Shown one piece after another: positions 21,540 through 34,555 of a DNA stretch of 64,000 bases. Position numbers and translations under genes: made by a program. How positions within the stretch are numbered: the first letter of the stretch is position 1; the number at the start of each line of letters is the position of its first letter. Source of the stretch: Cynocephalus volans (lineage: Eukaryota; Chordata; Mammalia; Dermoptera; Cynocephalidae); contig NC_084474.1 of assembly GCF_027409185.1 (NCBI RefSeq), forward strand, positions 11,215,382-11,279,381. Direction: 5' to 3'. The notes under the pieces are model-generated. The model saw only the letters and a list, made by a program, of their open reading frames with translations, had not been told where the DNA came from and searched no databases.

Positions 21540-21860
21540 AAAGAGTACCACTTTTTTATTTTTATTGGTTATGAATATTCATGAGATACAATGTTGATTG
21601 TCACTCCTTGTGCCCATGTTGTGGGGGCCAGATTCATACTAGCTGTATACCCATTACCACAAGTTGCATTTGTACCCCATGTCCCCCACCCAATTATCCC
21701 CAACTCCCCTCCCGCTCCCCTTTTCCTCCCCACTCCACTTTGTAGCCCAAAGTAGAAGCCTAACAACACTATGCCGCCCTTAGTTTCCTCCTTTACGTTA
21801 TAGTCATCATGTGTATTACATCTGTGCACCTGAAACACTCAACCGACAATACTATAATTT
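21540..21860 (-). mobile_element. Probable L1 3' UTR, antisense
   Basis: A T-rich start is followed by 'gagatacaatgttgattgtc', pyrimidine-rich 'cctcccgctccccttttcctcc' and a short transition. This resembles in layout the 3' UTR of the L1 at 60310 (T-rich start, 'gatatacaatgtggttgaat', 'ctccctctccccgctcccac'). L1 ORF2 text follows. Confidence 0.45.
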
Positions 21861-21939
21861 TTTATTTCAACGCTCATGCATATTTAAAAGAACTTAGAAG
21901 AAAAAAAAAAGAGTCTAATCTATTTACCCAGACATTTAC

Positions 21940-23049
21940 TATTTCTGTAGCTCTATCTTCATTTCTGAAGTTCCAGGTCTCTCTCTGGTATCTAATTTGT
22001 TGGGAGTCTTTATCATGAAGGGATGTTTTATCAAATGCTTTTTCTGCATCTATTGAGATTATTATATGTTTCATTCTGTTGATGTGATGTGTTACATTTA
22101 CTGATTTGCAGATGTTGAACCATCCTTGCTTCCTTAGGATAAATCACACTTGATCATGGTGTATAATCTTTTTGATATGCTGTTGGATTCTTTCTGCTAG
22201 TGTTTTATTGAGGACATTTGCATCTGTGTTTGTTGTCCTTGCCTGGTATCAGGGTAATTCTGACTTCATAGTATGAGTTTGGTGTCTGGTATTTGAGCTT
22301 GTTTTTCTATAAAATTTCCTTTAGCCTTTTTTTTTTTTTTTTTCTAACAGCAGGTCTGATGGTGACAAATTTTCTAAGTTCTCTTTCATCTGAGAATATT
22401 TTTATTTTGCCTTCATTCCTGAAGGATATTTTTCCTGGATATAGAATTCTGGGTTGATAGTACTTTTCTTTCATCATTAAAAAAAAAAATGTGTGCTACT
22501 TCCTTCTGGTCTCCATCCAGCTTCTGATGAGAAATTACTGTCATTTGAATTGCTATATCATGAGTCATTTTCCTATGGCTGCTAACAATTTTATCTTTGC
22601 TTTTTAGCTGTTTGATTATGTATCTGTGTATAGTTTTCTTTGAGTTTATCCTGTTTGGAATTTGCTGATATTCTGGAATCTATAAATGTATGTCTTTAAG
22701 TTTTCAGCCATTATTTTTCCAAATATTTTTCTGCATCATTCACTTTTTCCTATTCTCCTAGGATGCCAATGACATAAATATTAGACTTTTTGATATTATT
22801 CTACAAGAACCTAACTCTGTTTATTTTTTTCAATATTTTCCTCTATGTTCTTCAGATTAGATTATTTCTATGGATCTATCTTCAAGTTCATGGATTCTAT
22901 TATTAGTCATCTCCATACTTTTATTGAAATCATTCAGGAAAATTCTGGTTTCATTCATTATAATTTTTAGTTCTAAAATTTCCACTTAAAAAATGTACTT
23001 TCTATTTGCTTGCTGAGAACTTCTTTTGTTTCATTGATTTCAAAAGGGT
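21940..23049 (-). mobile_element. Old L1, RT fragment joined to ORF1 region (antisense, left of PSMA6 copy)
   Basis: 21940-22330 is antisense reverse-transcriptase text: on the minus strand the AEKAFDK motif is visible near 22045, and the plus strand reads 'tttatcaaatgctttttctgcatctattgag' and 'gaaccatccttgcttcctt'. From 22340 it jumps to antisense ORF1-region text ('ggtctgatggtgacaaattttctaag', 'atagaattctgggttgatag'), so the endonuclease part is deleted. The L1 text pauses at 23049 and resumes at about 24006. Confidence 0.7.
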
Positions 23050-24005
23050 GCAAACTTTTTTTCCCCCAAAGCACTGTCTTTACTTATACAGAGAGCTACC
23101 ACTTTGGTGAGTAGTAGGAGGACTGGGAGAGGTTCCTTTTTCAATCCAGGGGTCTCCATCATGTTGGTTTGTTGTTACCAAACACACAGACAAGTGGCGT
23201 CATGGATTTGGTAACTGATGACAATGTTTAGTCTCTCTCCACTAGAGCAACAAGGTGAGTGTCAATCTCTGCTTCTGTAAGAATCCTGGATTTAGGATTT
23301 TCAACTGTAACTAGTCCAACTTCTATTTGTGAAAGTTTGAAATCCAATTGATAGAACAGTAGACAGGCATGTAATTGTACTTTCCACTGCCTGTTCAAAT
23401 GTCCAATCAAATTTCTTCTTCACTTTTTTTTTTTCCAGGGAAACTGACTGACTCAGTTTGCTTAACTCCTGCTGTGTGTGGTGGTTTTAAACCTACAGTA
23501 GTAACCTGAGGGCCTTGTTCTTCATCTATACCAATTAAAATCATACAACAACCAAAAGGGCCCATTTCAGCATTCTGTGTGTAGACCTGAGAAATAACAG
23601 CAATTGTTTACACAGTATGTCCACAAGTATGTCATAGCCATACTTGTACTTCCAATTAGCTGCCTCATAGCATGCCCACTGTACCTGAGATCTGCTGTCT
23701 GCTGTCATTCATGTCATCACACAGCCAGTGTTTTCAGTTATCTTGAATAAGTGAGTCACTGTGCTAGAACCCAATAATTTGTCAGGCACTTGCTTCTGTG
23801 TGAGAATTACTACATAGTCTTTCCCTCTGTCACCTACTGATGTAAGCCACTCTGGTTAATGGCCTTAAAAGCATATTCTACTTGGTAGAGCCTGCCCTCG
23901 GGTGAAAAAAATGGTAGCGTGGCAATCAAAACCAGCTCTGGAACTACAGGACATGTTAGTTGACCCACTATTTCAAACACAGCCTCTGGGACCCCCAAAA
24001 CAGGC
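23050..24005 (-). pseudogene. PSMA6: Processed pseudogene of PSMA6 (proteasome subunit alpha-6)
   Basis: Intronless retrocopy of a 20S proteasome alpha-ring subunit. On the minus strand the start codon is at 23954, followed by [10 protein letters not shown] and [20 protein letters not shown], the N-terminal proteasome alpha signature. Next come [66 protein letters not shown], and the C-terminus [20 protein letters not shown]...ERD with a stop at 23230-23228. Human PSMA6 has 246 residues; here the coding stretch is 727 bases, so net deletions and frameshifts are present, plus a nonsense TGA at 23711-23709. The 3' UTR (about 23063-23227) follows the PSMA6 UTR and ends in a short A-tail (T-run 23056-23062). 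Flanking 'gcaaactt' (23050-23057) and 'gcaacttt' near 24002 may be the target duplication. It sits in a minus-strand L1. Confidence 0.95.
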
Positions 24006-25095
24006 AACTTTATCTTATGGAGCATGGTTATAAGAGCTGCTTTAATATCTTTGATAATTTCAATATCTGAATTATCTCAGAGTTCACATTTGTTGATTGT
24101 CTTTTCTTTTGAGAATTGGTCATATTTTCACGGTTATTTGTATGTCAAGTAATTTTAGATTATATCCAAATGTGGACGTTTTGAATATTATGTGTGACTC
24201 TAGAGTCTCAGGAGACTATATATATTTTTTGTTTTGGTGATAAATAAACCTAATTAAGTTAAGAATGCAAATTATGAATTGCTTTCTGTGCACAATGCTT
24301 TCAATGTCTGTTCCATTTTCAAAGTTCTTGCTTTGAAATAATGGCATGATTTCAAAACCAGATAATTGATATTGGTACCATGTGTGTATGTAGCATTTTA
24401 TCACACATGTAGAGCCTTCTGTTTGATTCTGCCCACTTGACATGCACCCCTCAAGTGTTAGTATGGGAGTTGCATAGTATTTATAGTTCAGTACTCGCTG
24501 CCTTTGCTGTGCTTCTTTGGGTCTGTTCTGTGTGTAAACAGTTTGGGTGTGAGCCCAGGACTTGTGTCAGTTTATACACAGAATTGAAGATGGCCTTCTC
24601 CATTTCTCTTCTCTGTTTGGTTTCCCTTACACACTCTGGCCACTTTTTCCAGTTCCTCTGGGAACGAAAAATAGGTTTGTCCTAGAGTATTGGCCTCTGT
24701 GCTGCTTCCCATTTTCATGCAACTTAGGCCACCCTCAGTGAGAACCAGCAGGAGAAAAGGAAGAGATAAATTAGTCGGTATTTCCTCTATCCTGTCCAGC
24801 TCACAGTGACCTTTTTTTCTATTCTTCTAGCCAGAAATAGGGTTTTCTTTGTGTTATTGTCTGTCCTTGTGATGGAGTTCTGTGACTCAGGCCATCCTCA
24901 GGTAAAAAAGGGAAAAAAGCCAGGAAACTCACCAGTATTCCCATCATGCTAAATTTTGACTTTCCTCATGACTCTGCTTTTTATGGTTTACTTTTCAGTC
25001 TTTGGATAGTTGATTTTGGAATCACGTCCAGAGTTTCAATTGCAATCAGTGTTACATAGGCTGCAACAGATTTATTCCATGTTGGCCATCACCAG
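24006..25095 (-). mobile_element. Old L1 5' part, continuation right of the PSMA6 copy
   Basis: The text 'ggagcatggttataagagctgctttaatatctttgataatttc' and 'ttgttgattgtcttttctttt' is the continuation of the L1 region that precedes the retrocopy. The remainder to about 25.1 kb is consistent with the L1 5' portion but is diverged and not individually diagnostic. Confidence 0.55.
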
Positions 25096-27446
25096 AAACT
25101 GGCTTGGAGTAATTTTTACTTTATTAATTTGACATACTTGTAGATTTCATGTGAAGTTGAAAAACTGTACAGAGAGTTTCCATATACCATTCACTCAGTT
25201 TCTCCAGTGGTTATATAACTGTACTTTACAAAATTATACATAACTTTACATAGCTGTAGTATAACATCAAAACAAAAAACTGGCATGGGTACAATATCTG
25301 TATAGTTCCGTGGCATTTTATCACATGTAGAATCATGTAACACCACCAGCACAATCAAGATGCAAAACCGATCCATCACTACAATGATCTCCATCATGCT
25401 ACCCCTTTATCATCATGCCCAACCCTTCCCTACCTCCATCCCTAACCTCTGGAAGCCACTCATTTGTTATCTCTCTCTATAATTTTTTCATTTCAGAATG
25501 CTATACCAATGAAATCATATAGTATGTGACGATATGAGATTTTTTTTCCATTCTGCATAATTCCCTTAGAATCCATCCAAGTTATGTGTATCATTTGTTC
25601 TTTTTAATTGCTGAGTAGTAGTCCATGGTAGTCCACAGTATGGATGTACCAGTTTCTTTAACCATTCTTCTATTAAAGACATTATAGTTGTTTCTAGTTT
25701 TTGGTTATTACAAATAAAGCTTTTATGAACATTCAAATACAGCTTTTTGTGTGAGCAATTTCTATTGTTTTTATTTCTCTGGGATAAAGGCCCAGGAGTG
25801 TGATTGCTATGGCATATGGGTAAGTATGTGTCATATGGGTAAGTAGTTACAAGAAACTGCCAAGCTATTTCCAGAACACTATTTTACATGTTCATGAGCA
25901 ATGTTTAAGTGACCCAGTTTCTTCACACTCTCACCAGCATTTTGTCTTCTCATTATTTCTTTTTTCACCATTTTGATAGGTGTGTAATGGTATCTCATCA
26001 CAGTCTTAATTTGCATCTCCCTAGCAGCTAACGATGTTGAACATTTTTTCCATGTGTTTATTTGCCATCTGTGTATCCTCTTTGATGAGATGTCTTGTTA
26101 TGTTCTCTACCCATTTTCTAATTGGATTGTTTGTTGGTTTATTGTTGAGTTCTGAGAGTTGTTTACATACTCTAGATATCACTCTTTTGTCAGATATGTC
26201 TGCAGCTTGTCTTTTCATCCTCTTAATAGGGTCTTTCACAGAGAAAACTTTTTTAATTTTGATGAAATCCAATTTGCTATTTGCTTTCGATTATGGATCA
26301 TGCCTTGGGCGTTATGACTGAGGTCTCTTCACCAAGCCCTAGGTTCCAAAGATTTTCTAAGTTTTCTTCTAAAACTTTTATACTTTTATATTTGTATTTA
26401 TATTTATGTGCCAGGTTTGGTTAATTTTTGCATACGGTATGAAGTTTAGGTCAAGATTCATTTTTTTTTTTTTCGGTCTATGGATATCCAATTGCTCCAG
26501 CACTGTTTGTTGAAAAGACTGTCCTTTCTCTATTGAGTTGCTTTTGCACCTTTGACAAAAATCAGTTGGCCGTACTTGTGAAAGTTTCTTTCTGGGTTCT
26601 CTACTTTGTTCCGTGAATCTATGAATCTATCCTGTAGGCAATACAACACAGTCTTAATTAACTTGCTATATAGGAAATCTTAAAACTGGATAGGCTGACT
26701 CCTCCCACTTTATTCTTTTTAAAAATTGTATTAACCATTTTAATTCCTTTATTTTTATAAATTCTAGAATAGAATAATCTACACAAAATCTTCCTGGGAT
26801 TTTAATAGGAATTGTGTTAAACACTTTGGAAATAACTGAAATTTTACTATGTTGAGTCTTTAGTCCATAAATATGGTATTTCTTTCCATTTACTTAAACT
26901 CTTCCTTAATTTTTAAAAATCAGACTTTTGTATTCTTCAGCATACAAGTCTTGTACATCTTTTTTAAGCTTTACCTCTAAAAATTTATTCTGCAATTGTA
27001 AATGGCAATGTGTTTTTAATTTTGTTTGCTAGATGTTCATTGTTAATATATAACAAACAATACAATTGAATTTTGTATGTTGATACTGTACACTCTGACC
27101 TCACTGAACTCACTTATTACTTAAGGAGGTTTTTTTGGTTGATTCCTTGGGATTTTTCCACATAGGAAATCATGGCATTTGCAAATAAGAACAGTTTTAT
27201 TTCTTTCTTTTGATCTGCTTGCCTTTTATTTCCATTTCTTGCCTTATTATGCTGTGTTTTGGCACTTCCAGTATTATGTTGACTAAGAAAGTGAGAACAG
27301 ATACCCTTGCTTAGCCCCAACTGAGGGAAAGAGAATTTAGTCTTCCACATTAAGTACAATGTTAACTTTAGATTTTTTAGTAATGTTCTAGTTTTCTGAG
27401 AGTTTTATCATGAGCAGGTGATGAATTTTGTCAAATAATTTTTCTG

Positions 27447-27632
27447 GGAGAGAAAAGAACTATGATTCCTAAAGGTGAGAAAGGGGGAGAGAGAAGGGAG
27501 TTAATGAGAAATTGGTTAATGGGCACGAGGAATGATTGTTTTGTAATAATGAATATGCTAATTATCCTGATTTGAACATCACACATGGTACACAGATATT
27601 GATGTTCAACTCTGTATGTATGTTTCAGTAAA
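27447..27632 (+). mobile_element. 5'-truncated L1 3' end inserted in the older L1
   Basis: It carries the same L1 3' terminus as at 34370-34555 and 35610-35815: 'gagaaattggttaatgggcacgaggaat', 'aatgaatatgctaattatcctgatttga', 'gttcaactctgtatgtat' and an A-rich end. The host L1 resumes afterwards in register ('gaagttattcatatgattatgtgatttttctta'). The likely target duplication is 'aaataatttttctg' / 'aaataattttttga'. Confidence 0.7.
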
Positions 27633-28761
27633 AAATAATTTTTTGAAGTTATTCATATGATTATGTGATTTTTCTTACTTAGCTTGTTAATATAATAATT
27701 TACACTGATGGATTTTCAAATATTAATCAGTCTTGGCATCCCTGCACAAACCACACTTGGTCATGGTGTATAATCCTTTCTATATATTGCTGAATTCTAT
27801 TTGCTAATAATTTGTTTAAAATTTTGGTGTCTATTCATGATGGATTATGGTATATACTTTCTGGTTTTTTCTTATTCCTCCATCTCTCTCTCACTCTCTC
27901 TTTCTGTACTCTCTGTCTGGTTGTGGAATCAAGGTAATACCAGCCTCATAAAATAATTTGAAAAGTGTTTTCTCGTCTTCTATTTTCTGGAAGAATATGA
28001 AATTGATGTTAATTCTTCTTTAGATGTTTGGCAGAATTTTACAGTAAAACTAACTGGACCTGGAGATTTCTTTTTTGAGAGTTCTTATATTGTGAATCCA
28101 ATTGCTTTGATGATTATGGGGTATTTAAATTATCCTTTTCACACTGGGTGAGTTGTGGTAGTGTAAGCTTTTGGAGGAATTGCTTCATTTCATCTAAGTT
28201 GACAAATTCATTTGTCCAGAGTTGTTCATAGTATTCCCTTATTGTCATTTTGATGTCTGCAGGGTCTGTAGTGATATACCTGTGTTCATATTATTGATAT
28301 TATAGTTTGTGGGGACCCTAAGGCATCAGGAAAACATAATGTTTTTAAAATTTATAATACAGACTCATGACTTATTCGGTAGTGTGTTGTTTACTTCCCA
28401 GATATTTGGAGATTTTCCTGTTCTCTTTCTGCTGTCAACTTCTAGTTTGATTCCATAATGGTCAGAGAATATACTATGTATAATTTCAATTATTTCACAT
28501 TTTTGAGTTTTGTTTTATGAACGAAGATATGGTCTATCTGAGTGCATGTTTTATGTATATTTGCAAAGAATGTGTATTCTGCTATTGTCGGGTGGAATGT
28601 TTTATAAATGTCAAATTAGATCTCTTGGTTTGTGGGGTTGTTAAATTCTTCTGTATCATTGCTGATTTTCTATTTAGTTGCTCTATCAGCTGTTGAGGAA
28701 GGATGTTGTAGTCTCCAACTCTAATTCGGATATTGTTTATTTCTCCTGTCAATTCTATCAG

Positions 28762-28869
28762 GTTTTTGTGTGTGTGTGTGTGTTGCTGGGGTCGTTACAG
28801 GAATCTGAACCAGTGACCTTGGTGTTATAAGTCTGTGCTCTTGCCAACTGAGCTAACTGGCCAGCCTAT
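28762..28869 (-). repeat. tRNA-derived SINE (CYN-like) inserted in the old L1
   Basis: Minus-strand A box 'tagctcagttgg' and B box 'ggttcagattcc', preceded by 'ggctggccagt' and followed by a tail of (GT)n plus T on the plus strand. A perfect 13-bp target duplication 'tcaattctatcag' occurs at 28749-28761 and 28870-28882, and the host L1 text is continuous across it. This is a clean retroposition event. Confidence 0.9.
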
Positions 28870-31385
28870 TCAATTCTATCAGTTTGAGCTTCACATATTT
28901 TGCAGCTTTGTTGTTTGGTGACATAACGTTGCAATGTCTTCTTGGTGGATTGACTTTTTTATCATTATGTATGGACCTCTCTCTCCATGGTAATTTTCTG
29001 TGCTCTAAAGTCTTTTTGATTTGATATTAATATAGTCACTCATATTTTCTTTTGATTAATGTTTGTATGTTATATGTTTTCTATCCTTTTACTTTCACTC
29101 TACCTACGTAATTACATTTGGAGTGAGTTTCTTTTAGATAACATATAGTTAGGTCAAAATTTTTTTTTCATTCTGCCAATCTCTGTCTTTTACTTATTTT
29201 TTTTTTTACCACTTACATTTAATATAATTATTGGTATAAGAAGGCTTAAATATGACATTTTTTGTTTGTTTTATGTTTGTTCCTTCTGCTCTTTGCTTGT
29301 ACATTTTCTTTTTTCTACCTCGCTCTGTGAAATTTGTACCTTTTTTTTTTTAACTTCCATTTGGATTTATCTGTAGTGCTTTTGAGTGTGTCTCTTTGCT
29401 TAGATTTTTTAATGGTTGTCAGAGGTATCACACTATACAAACATAAATTACCACACTCTACTGATGTTGACATTTTGCCAGTTGATGTAACATATACAAA
29501 CTTTACCTCTCTGTAAATCCCTTTACCCTCACCTATAATTAAAATGCAACAGAAGAATAGTCTGTTGTGTTTATGCATATTTTTTACTCATTCTGTTGTT
29601 CTTTCCTCCTTCCTGATGTTCCAATAATCGTTTTTCTTTCATAAACTTCCTTTTTCTACTTTTTTAGAGTAGGTGTTCTGGAGGCATATTCCATAGTCTT
29701 CCTTCAGCTGTGTTTGTCTTGATTCCTCCTTAATATCTAAAGGATATTTGTATTGCATATAGAATTTTGGTTGACAGTCCTTTTCTTATAGCACTTGAAA
29801 AATGTGCTACTTACTTCTAGCTTCCATGGTTTCTGATGAGAAATCAAATGTCATTTGAAATGTTTCCCCTTACAGGTAAGCTGTTATGTTCTCTTACTTG
29901 TTCTCTTACTACTTTCAAGACTTTTTTTTATGGGGGGTGGGCGGAATGTTTAATTTTCAACAGTTTAATTATGGTGTGTCATGGCAAGGCTTTCTTTGGG
30001 TTTATTTTGTTTATAATATTCATAGCTTCTTGTTTCTGTAGGTTTATGTCTTTTCTCATTTTGGATATTTTCAGTCTTTATTTCTTACAACACTTTTCAA
30101 GCCCTACAGTCTCTTTTTTCTTTGATGATGTGAGTATTAGATCTCTTGTTATACTCCCACATCCCTAGACTGTGTTAATTTTGTTTTTGTCTTTTTTCTC
30201 TCTGTTGTTCTGATTATTTTACACTTTCTATTTTCAAGTTCACTGATTTGTTCCTCTTTTGTATCAATTCTGCTTTCAACCCCATCTAGTAAGATTTCTA
30301 TTTTCATTATTGTATTCTACACTTCTAAAATTTTCATTTAGGTCTTCTTCATAACTTCTTTTTTTGCTGAGACTTTTTATTTTCTCATTTTTCTCAAACA
30401 TATTTGCAATTACTTGCTGGAGCATTTTTATGACGAATATTAAAAATCTTTGTCCAATTATTTGAATGTTTGCATTTTCTTTGTGTTGGTGTCTGTTGAT
30501 AGACTTTTCCCATTCAAGATGAGATTTTTCCCATACTTTTTCTGATGAGTGATTTTCAAATGTTTCCTGGACATTTGAGGCATTATGTTATGATACTCTG
30601 GATCTTATTTAAATCTTCTGTCTTAGCAAGTCTCCTCTGACACCACATTAGTGAGGTAAAGTAGGTACTGACTCATTGCTGACAAGTGGGAAAGAAATCC
30701 CAATTTTCCCCTTAGCCTCTGCTGACAACTTAAGTGGGTACAGCACCTCACTACTCCTGAGTGGGAATGGGAGTTCAGACTCCCCACTAGTCCTCTGCAG
30801 ATACTACCCTGTGGAGGGAGGGGTACTTGTTACTGTCACCCTGTGGCCTCCAATCACACTGCAGGGGAAACCTTCCTGCCTTGTAATAATGGAAGTTCTG
30901 GCTCCCACTCAATCTTTTCTGACAGTACACCAGGATGGGAGAAGAATTGCCTCATAATATTCAGGCAAGAGTGGGAATAGATGCTAACAACATCACTTTT
31001 GCTGTTAGGGCTGCAGTTTTTTCCATTACGTTTGAGTTTAGTGGGGTGGCTATTATCAAAAGTTTTCTGTATTGCTAGATGTTCCATTTCCTGATCATCT
31101 CATGAAATAGAGCAAGCTTCTTGTGGCAGAGTTTTATTTTGTTTTTTTTTCCCCCTCTTGGTGTTTCTGAGTCATCACCTTCTTTAAATCCCAATCTGAG
31201 ATTTATGAGGTAAAAAGAAAATTCAGGAAACTCACTGCTGTGTCCTGAAGTTCCTACCTGGCCTGACTTTTCTCTATCTTTCAGAGGCATCTTATGTTTG
31301 TTTTATGTATAATGTTCAGGGGTTTTAGCTATTTTTTAGGGTAGGAAAGAAGTGTGTCTATTCCATCTTGTTCTGGACCTGGAAA

Positions 31386-31755
31386 TCTGTGGTGTAAGCT
31401 TAATCATCCTTCAATTCAATAATTTTTCATAGAGTAACTCGTCAAGATGCCTTATAATCATATTACCATAAGTTCCTCTTCATGATTAGAGATTTCATAA
31501 TTCAGTATTGAAACAAGTCAAAGTAAAACAAAACAAAACTCTTCGGCTCCAAATTTTAAAAAGTTGCTCTGAATTTGATTCAACATATCACCAACAGTGC
31601 AAAGGTATTCATTATTTCATCGTCTTCTGATATAATTCATATGATTCATTCAGAGCCCCCCCATCCTATGATTTCATAATTTATCCAGGTAAGGTATTCC
31701 TTAAGTTTAATTAGTGTTCAACCCAAACTAAAATACCCTACCCAACAGTCAATAT
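31386..31755. other. Intergenic spacer, nothing recognised
   Basis: Between the minus-strand L1 and the plus-strand L1. It contains a C-run near 31656 and no identifiable element. Confidence 0.4.
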
Positions 31756-34555
31756 AAAACACATCTACAGGAGGGAGTCTTTGTCCTCAAAAGCCACTTC
31801 TGAGTATTAGAAGTACCTGCTCAACCAGATGCCCAAAGATCAACATAGGAATACAGGATACATGAAAAAAACAAGACTGTGACATCACCAAAGGAATATA
31901 ATAATTCTCCAGTAAAGGACAGCAGGAAACCTATGAAATGACTGAAAAAGAATTATGAACAACAATCTTAAGGAAACTCAATGAGATACTAGAAAACTCA
32001 GGCAAAACAACAAAATGAAAAAAACAATCCAGGATGTGAAGAGGGAACTTTATAAAGAGATAAATACCTTAAAAAAGAATGTAGCAGAGCTCATGGAACT
32101 GAAAGATTCAGTCAATGAAATAATAAAAAAAAATACAACTGAGAGCTCAAGCAACAGGCTAGCAAGCAGTAGGAAGAATTTCTGACCTCAATGACAGGCT
32201 TTTTGAAATAATCCACACAGACAAAAAGAAAAAGAAAAAAGAATTTTAAAAAATGAAGAAAACTATGAGAGCTGTCAGACACCTTAAGCATACAAACATC
32301 TGAATTATGGGAATTCCAGAAGGGGAGAAGAAAGGAACAGGCATTGAAAAACCTGTTCAATGAAATAATAGCGGGAAACTGCCCAGATATAGGGAGAGGT
32401 ATGGATTTCCAGATCCAAGAGGCCCAAAGATCCCCAATCAGATTCAATCCCAAAAGGTCCTCTCTGAGACACATTACAGTCAAAACATCAAAAGTCACAG
32501 ACAAAGAGAGAATCCTATGAACAGCATGATAAAGTCTCAAGTCACTGATAAGGGAGCCCCCATCAGACTTAGAGCATATTTCTCAATAGGCCAGGAGAGA
32601 ACGGGAAGATATATTAAAAGTATTGAAAGAAAAAAACTGCCATCTAAGAATACTATACCCAGCAAGGGTGTCCTTTAGAAATGAAGGGGAAACAGTGTAT
32701 TTCCCAGATGAACAAAAACTGAGATATAGCCACACAACCAGCCCTACAAGAAATCCTCAAGGGAGTCCTACATGTGGAATCCAAACTATGATACTCATCA
32801 CCATGAATACACAAGATAGAATAAAACCCACCAGTAGAGCAGATATGCAATTGAAAGAGAAAAAGAAATTATATCTTACCACTTCAAAATACGAACTAAT
32901 ACTGAAGACAAACAATAAAAGGGAAAGAAAGGAACAAAAGATATTTAAGACAACCATACAAAAATCAGTAAAATGCCAGGAGTAAGACAGTACCTTTCAA
33001 TAACAACCCTGAATGTAAATGGATTGAATTCCCCACTCAAAAGACACAGACAGGCTGAATGGCATAAAAAACATAACCCAACTATATGCTACCTATAAGA
33101 AATTCACCTCATCTGCCAAAACTCACACAGACTAATAGTGTGGGGATGGAAAAAAATATACCATGCAAATGGAAACCAAAAATGAGTAGGAGTAGCTATT
33201 CTTATATTAGATAAAATAGACTTTAAACCAAAAACTATAAAAAGAAAGTCTTTATATAATGACAGAGGGATCTATCCAGCAAGAGGATATAACAATCATA
33301 AATATACATTCACCCAACATCGGAGAACACAGATAAAATAAAGCAAACACTGTTAGACCTAAAGAGAGAGGTAGACCCCAATACAATAATAATTGGGGAC
33401 TTCAACACCCCTGTCTCAACACTGGACAGATCATCTTGACAACAAATCAATAAAGAAATACAGGACTTAAACTATACTTTAGACCTATTGGACTTGGCAA
33501 ACATCTACAGAACATTTCATCCAACAACTACCACAGAATACACATTCTTCTTATCAGCATATGGAATGTTATCCAAGATAGACCACATTTTAGGTCACAA
33601 ATCAAGTCTCAATAAATTTAAAGAAACTGAAATCATTTCGAGTATCTTCTCAGATCACAATGAATTAAAACTACAAATCAATAACAAGTGAAACATTGGA
33701 AACTATACAAATACCTGGAAATTAAACAACATGCTTCTGAATGACATATAGGTCAAAGAAAAAATTAAACACGAAATCAGAAAATTTCTTGAAATTAATG
33801 ATAATAAAGACACATCATGCCAAAACCTGTAGAATACTGCAAAAGCAGTACTAAGAGGAAAGTTTGTTGCAATAAATGCTCCCATCAAAATAACAGAAAG
33901 ACTCCAAATGAATAACCTAACATTACACCTCAAAGAACTAGAAAAACAAAAATAATCCCATCCCCAAATTGATAGGTGGAAATAAGGTCAGAGTAGAACT
34001 AAATGAAATAGAGAACAAAAAAGTCATCACGTTGAAGGGATACCTGCACCCCCAAGTTTATCTCAGCTCTATTTATAATAGCCAAGAGCTGGAAACAACC
34101 TAAATGTCCATCATCAGACTACTGCAAAAGGAAAATGTATATTTACACAATGGAATATAACTCTGCCATAAAAAAGAATGAAATATTGTCATTTGCAGCA
34201 ACATGGATAAACTTAGAGAGAAATCATATTAAGTGAAATAAGCCAGGCACAGAAAGAGAAACACCATATGTTCTTATATGTGGGAGCTAAAATAATAAAC
34301 ATATAAATAAAAGAAAGAAAGATACAACATTCACAATAATACATTGAACTTTCAAAAGGAGAGCTGAGGTTACGAGAAATGGGAAGTGTGGGGGGGGTGG
34401 AATTGGTAAAGGGCCATGAATAGCAATGACAGTGTATATTATTGAATATAATAATTATTCTGATTTGAGCATCACATATTGCATGTGGGTGTTGATGTTC
34501 AACTCTGTACTGCACAGATATGTACATTCAACTATGTTATAATAAAAAAATTTTT
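31756..34555 (+). mobile_element. L1 with large internal deletion
   Basis: Plus-strand L1. The ORF1 region is at about 31780-32985: lysine-rich coiled-coil text and, near its end, 'gccatctaagaatactatacccagcaag' and 'tttagaaatgaaggggaaacagt'. The ORF2 start is at about 33000, with LNVNGLNSPLKRHRQ-like coding text and the endonuclease up to about 34020. There it jumps to the extreme ORF2 3' end ('aagtcatcacgttgaaggga', 'agctctatttataatagccaagagctgga') and a 3' UTR with a final A-rich tail at about 34540-34560. The reverse-transcriptase domain is missing. An open frame at 33488-33691 is a leftover of the endonuclease. Confidence 0.75.

Larger units (their letters stand above)
25100..31385 (-). 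mobile_element. Old, nearly full-length L1 (L1M-type), antisense
   Basis: A ~6.2-kb L1 read backwards. The 3' UTR is at about 25100-25480 ('ctaacctctggaagccactc'). ORF2 C-terminal text follows ('ttgctgagtagtagtccatgg', 'ccagcattttgtcttctcattatttc', 'ggatatccaattgctccagcac'). RT text is at about 26900-28250, with 'caaaccacacttggtcatgg'. Endonuclease/linker is at about 28400-29300 ('tttgttgtttggtgacataac', 'ctgatattaatatagtcact' type). The ORF1 region is at about 29600-30640 ('tctggatcttatttaaatcttctgtctta'), and the 5' part runs to about 31385. Many stops and frameshifts. Two younger insertions interrupt it: an L1 tail (27447-27632) and a SINE (28762-28869). Confidence 0.75.

Noticed and set aside
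23228-24025. PSMA6 open frames as a functional gene
   Set aside because: Nonsense codon at 23711-23709 and net deletions interrupt the frame; intronless with an A-tail.
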